NCBI GenBank assembly: GCA_027485145.1
Contig: JAIXRO010000078.1
Coordinates: 42,285-106,284 of the forward strand
Direction of reading: 5' to 3'
DNA length: 64,000 nt
DNA from: Hyphomonadaceae bacterium
Lineage (GTDB): Bacteria > Pseudomonadota > Alphaproteobacteria > Caulobacterales > Hyphomonadaceae
Shown here: positions 62,006 through 64,000 of the stretch, piece by piece
Numbering within the stretch: the stretch's first letter is position 1
Layout of the letters: each line of letters begins with the position of its first letter
The notes under the pieces: model-generated
The model's database searches: none
The model's input: the letters and a program-made list of their open reading frames with translations, nothing else
What the model was told of the DNA's origin: nothing
Program-made: the position numbers and the translations under genes

Positions 62006-63636
62006 CGCCGACCGATCCAGACAGCGTTTGCGGGTAGTTCCGATGGCACATCATCCGGAACGCCCGATGCCAGAAGTACGGTATCTCCGCTGACCAGTTC
62101 GGCGGGAACCGGCACGTTCCCGGTTCCAAGATTGAAGAGGCAGGTCACCACCTCTCCGTTCCATTCGCGGCGAATGGCGAGGAGGGGCGGCGTCACGTCC
62201 GGGAACGACACATCGCCAAGTTGCAGCGCGCGGGACTGGCGGCGCACGTTCAACATCGCGCGGGTGAAATTGAGCACCGACGCAGGGTCCTGGTCCTGCA
62301 CGGCGACGGCCCGGTCTGCATGGCCCTGCCCGACCGGTAGCCAGGGTTTGTACTCCGAGAATCCGGCAAACGTGTTGTCTTTCGACCAGGGCATCGGCGT
62401 GCGAGCGCCGTCGCGCCCGAGGGTACGCGGCCAGTTGGCGATCGCTTCGGGATCCTGCAGGTCTTCGAACGCCACATCGGCCTGCGGCAAACCAAGTTCC
62501 TCGCCCTGATAGAGGATGGGATTGCCGCGCAGGCAAAGCAGCAACGCATTGGTCAGTTTCGCATAGGATGTCAGGTCTGCGCCCGGCGGGCTCCAACGGC
62601 TGATGCAGCGCGGGGCGTCGTGATTGGAGAAGGCCCAGGACGGCCAGCCTTCACTGAAGGGCCCGGCCCAGTTCATCTGCGACGCCCTGACCCGGCGGGG
62701 AGACAGGCTTTGCGCATACAGGAAATCGAAACTGTAGGCGGAGCTGAGCCGCGTCTCGCCCTCGGTGAAGGCGCGCATCTCGGGCAGCGGGTCGGGGCCC
62801 GGCACTTCGGCGACGGGGAACACAGCGCCGTATGTATCGGCCAGCGAACGGACACGTTCCATGAAGACGGGTATGTCCGGGTGCGACTGGTTGTGAATAT
62901 GGTGCTGCAGGTCAAAGGGACGCGTGATCGTGCGCGTCCCGGCCGGCCAGGGCGGGTTGTCGCGGAATTCGGGATCGAACATCGCAAAGTTGATGGCGTC
63001 GAGGCGGAACCCATCGACGCCCTTGTCCAGCCAGAACTTGGCTGCGGCCAGCAGCGCTTCCTGAACGACCGGGTTGTGCGCGTTCAATTGCGGCTGGCTC
63101 GCGAGGAAATTGTGCATGTAGTACTGCTGGCGCCTTGCGTCCCAGGTCCAGGCCGGACCGCCGAAGACCGATTGCCAGTTGTTGGGCGGTGTGCCGTCCG
63201 GCTTGGGATCGCGCCAGACATACCAGTCCGAATACGGATTATCCCGCGAAGCCCGGCTCTGCGCGAACCAGTCATGGTCGTCGGACGTATGCGCATAGAC
63301 CTGATCGATGATGACCTTCAGGCCTAACCGGTGCGCCTCCGAAAGCAGAGCATCGAAGTTTTCAAGCGTTCCGAAGATCGGATCGACGTCGCAATAGTCC
63401 GACACGTCGTAGCCGAAGTCCCGCATCGGGGAGCGGAAGAAGGGCGAAATCCAGATTGCATCCACGCCGAGGCTGGCAATGTAGCCAAGCTTGCGGGTGA
63501 TGCCCGGCAGGTCCCCGACCCCGTCGCCATTGGTGTCGAGGTAGGAGCGTGGGTAAATCTGATAAACAACCGCACCGCGCCACCAAGGCCGGGCGGCATC
63601 GACTGTGTTGTCGGGTGACTCGCTGACGCTGCTCAA
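62002..63636 (-). CDS. GH13 alpha-glucosidase (oligo-1,6- or maltose-type)
   Basis: Cytosolic or periplasmic enzyme releasing glucose from short alpha-glucans. The 544 residues form a GH13 barrel of the alpha-glucosidase/oligo-1,6-glucosidase group: VVYQIYPRSYLDTNGDGVGDL at the start, and the catalytic nucleophile Asp213 in GFRLDAINF. The acid/base is probably Glu277 in VAEVPG, and Asp340 lies in FSNHDAPR. No signal peptide is visible, so it probably acts in the cytosol. The start is a TTG with GGGAG 8 bases upstream; there is no in-frame ATG before the first conserved block. The substrate bond (alpha-1,4, 1,6 or sucrose) is not decidable here. It overlaps the convergent lacI-family gene by 4 bases. 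Confidence 0.92.
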   Translation of the reverse strand: MSSVSESPDNTVDAARPWWRGAVVYQIYPRSYLDTNGDGVGDLPGITRKLGYIASLGVDAIWISPFFRSPMRDFGYDVSDYCDVDPIFGTLENFDALLSEAHRLGLKVIIDQVYAHTSDDHDWFAQSRASRDNPYSDWYVWRDPKPDGTPPNNWQSVFGGPAWTWDARRQQYYMHNFLASQPQLNAHNPVVQEALLAAAKFWLDKGVDGFRLDAINFAMFDPEFRDNPPWPAGTRTITRPFDLQHHIHNQSHPDIPVFMERVRSLADTYGAVFPVAEVPGPDPLPEMRAFTEGETRLSSAYSFDFLYAQSLSPRRVRASQMNWAGPFSEGWPSWAFSNHDAPRCISRWSPPGADLTSYAKLTNALLLCLRGNPILYQGEELGLPQADVAFEDLQDPEAIANWPRTLGRDGARTPMPWSKDNTFAGFSEYKPWLPVGQGHADRAVAVQDQDPASVLNFTRAMLNVRRQSRALQLGDVSFPDVTPPLLAIRREWNGEVVTCLFNLGTGNVPVPAELVSGDTVLLASGVPDDVPSELPANAVWIGRR

Positions 63637-63657
63637 GGTGCTGTCTCCCGCTCGGAT

Positions 63658-63680
63658 TGCCTAGGCGGGCTTTTTAGGCA
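63658..63680. repeat. Inverted repeat between tRNA-Trp and the alpha-glucosidase gene
   Basis: TGCCTA and TAGGCA are 6-base perfect arms around an 11-base interval that holds a CGGGCTTTTT run on the plus strand. It lies 22 bases upstream of the alpha-glucosidase TTG. It could be a weak terminator after the tRNA or an operator. Confidence 0.3.
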
Positions 63681-63717
63681 TCGGACCGGAGTCGGCACAA
63701 GATGCGGACGCCGGGCC

Positions 63718-63793
63718 TGGCAGGGGCAGAGGGACTCGAACCCACGACCTGCGGTTTTGGAGACCGCCACTCTACCAACTGAGCTATACCCCT
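63718..63793 (-). tRNA. trnW: tRNA-Trp (anticodon CCA)
   Basis: The 76-base gene folds fully: acceptor AGGGGTA / TGCCCCT, D arm with AGCTCAGTTGGTAGAG, anticodon loop CTCCAAA reading CCA, and T arm with GGTTCGAGTCC. G is the discriminator base, and the 3' CCA is encoded. On the minus strand it follows tuf. In most alphaproteobacteria secE-nusG comes next, but here the alpha-glucosidase gene does. Confidence 0.97.
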
Positions 63794-63863
63794 TCAGGCC
63801 AATCCGGGGTTTGCCTCATCTGCCGCCGGGCTGCAAGACCGGGCCTGAAAAGACTTCAGCTGA

Positions 63864-63895
63864 CAAGAAAAGGCCGCCCGTTTCGGGGCGGCCTT
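63864..63895 (-). terminator. Rho-independent terminator after tuf
   Basis: A 10-base perfect stem (63870-63879 with 63886-63895; AAGGCCGCCC / GGGCGGCCTT) and a 6-base loop are followed on the minus strand by TTTTCTT. It lies about 60 bases past the tuf stop and before tRNA-Trp. Confidence 0.85.
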
Positions 63896-63907
63896 CGGGT
63901 CGTTTTT

Positions 63908-63950
63908 CCGTCCACAAACCGCCCAGACGGTTGGGACGGTTTGTAGACGG
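63908..63950 (-). repeat. Long hairpin in the tuf 3' region
   Basis: Arms CCGTC and ACAAACCG pair with CGGTTTGT and GACGG, with one mismatch between the blocks, and CCCA/TGGG pairs inside with a single bulge. It sits 6 bases after the tuf stop and ahead of the main terminator. It could protect the mRNA 3' end or help termination. Confidence 0.5.
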
Positions 63951-63956
63951 GGTGTC

Positions 63957-64000
63957 TTACTTCTTGAGCTCGGAGACCACGCCGGCGCCGACGGTGCGGC
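63957..64000 (-). CDS. tuf: Elongation factor Tu, C-terminal end (cut by window edge)
   Basis: The last 13 codons, RTVGAGVVSELKK, and the TAA stop are present. RTVGAGVV is the near-universal EF-Tu C-terminal motif. The tRNA-Trp gene downstream is the usual neighbour of one tuf copy in alphaproteobacteria. Almost the entire gene lies beyond the window, so completeness cannot be judged. Confidence 0.85.
   Translation of the reverse strand, partial: RTVGAGVVSELKK

Overview
The window is a GC-rich, gene-dense stretch of an alphaproteobacterial chromosome, almost entirely core housekeeping. Gene order, the GAAC-N7-GAAC LexA box, short ProRS, LpxI, RNase J, a complete 14-gene nuo operon and an Entner-Doudoroff cluster point to the Caulobacterales side of the class. 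Hyphomonadaceae is my best guess; that placement is inference from gene order and protein style, not from a search. I see no insertion sequence, prophage, CRISPR array, toxin-antitoxin pair or defence island. I found no undescribed multi-gene system. The most unusual items are small insertions, fusions and motif changes inside otherwise standard operons.

Layout. 1-324: end of a cyclopropane-fatty-acid synthase gene, facing pyrG. 332-3351 (minus): tpiA, secG, pyrG. 3438-9160 (plus): a PpiD-like periplasmic chaperone followed by trpE, trpG, trpD and trpC, each joined to the next by a 4-base ATGA overlap. 9207-9953: lexA with a self-regulatory promoter. 9972-12041 (minus): comEC. 12113-14924 (plus): gltX and gltA. 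14921-29105 (minus): rpsB-tsf, a terminator, then pyrH-frr-uppS-cdsA-dxr-rseP-bamA-ompH-lpxD-lpxA-lpxI-lpxB, which joins translation, isoprenoid, phospholipid, outer-membrane and lipid A genes. 29250-39955 (minus): birA-coaX-rnj-mce-DUF1467-proS-lolC-lolD-dnaE. 39952-55529 (minus): nuoA-B-C-D, two extra small genes (NTF2-like and VOC), then nuoE to nuoN. 55829-60816 (minus): zwf-pgl-edd-glk, with a divergent LacI-family regulator (60992-62005) and a convergent GH13 alpha-glucosidase (62002-63636). 63718-63793: tRNA-Trp(CCA). 63957-64000: the end of tuf with a strong terminator.

How they work together. zwf, pgl, edd and glk feed glucose into the Entner-Doudoroff route, probably under the neighbouring LacI-type repressor, with the alpha-glucosidase supplying glucose from oligosaccharides. 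Citrate synthase passes acetyl units into the TCA cycle and the nuo genes build respiratory complex I. The lpx, bamA, ompH, rseP and lolCD genes build and sort the outer membrane. Most genes overlap or abut, so translational coupling is widespread. Start codons were moved inward from the longest open frame where family alignment, Shine-Dalgarno position or overlap with a neighbour argued for it; each case is noted.
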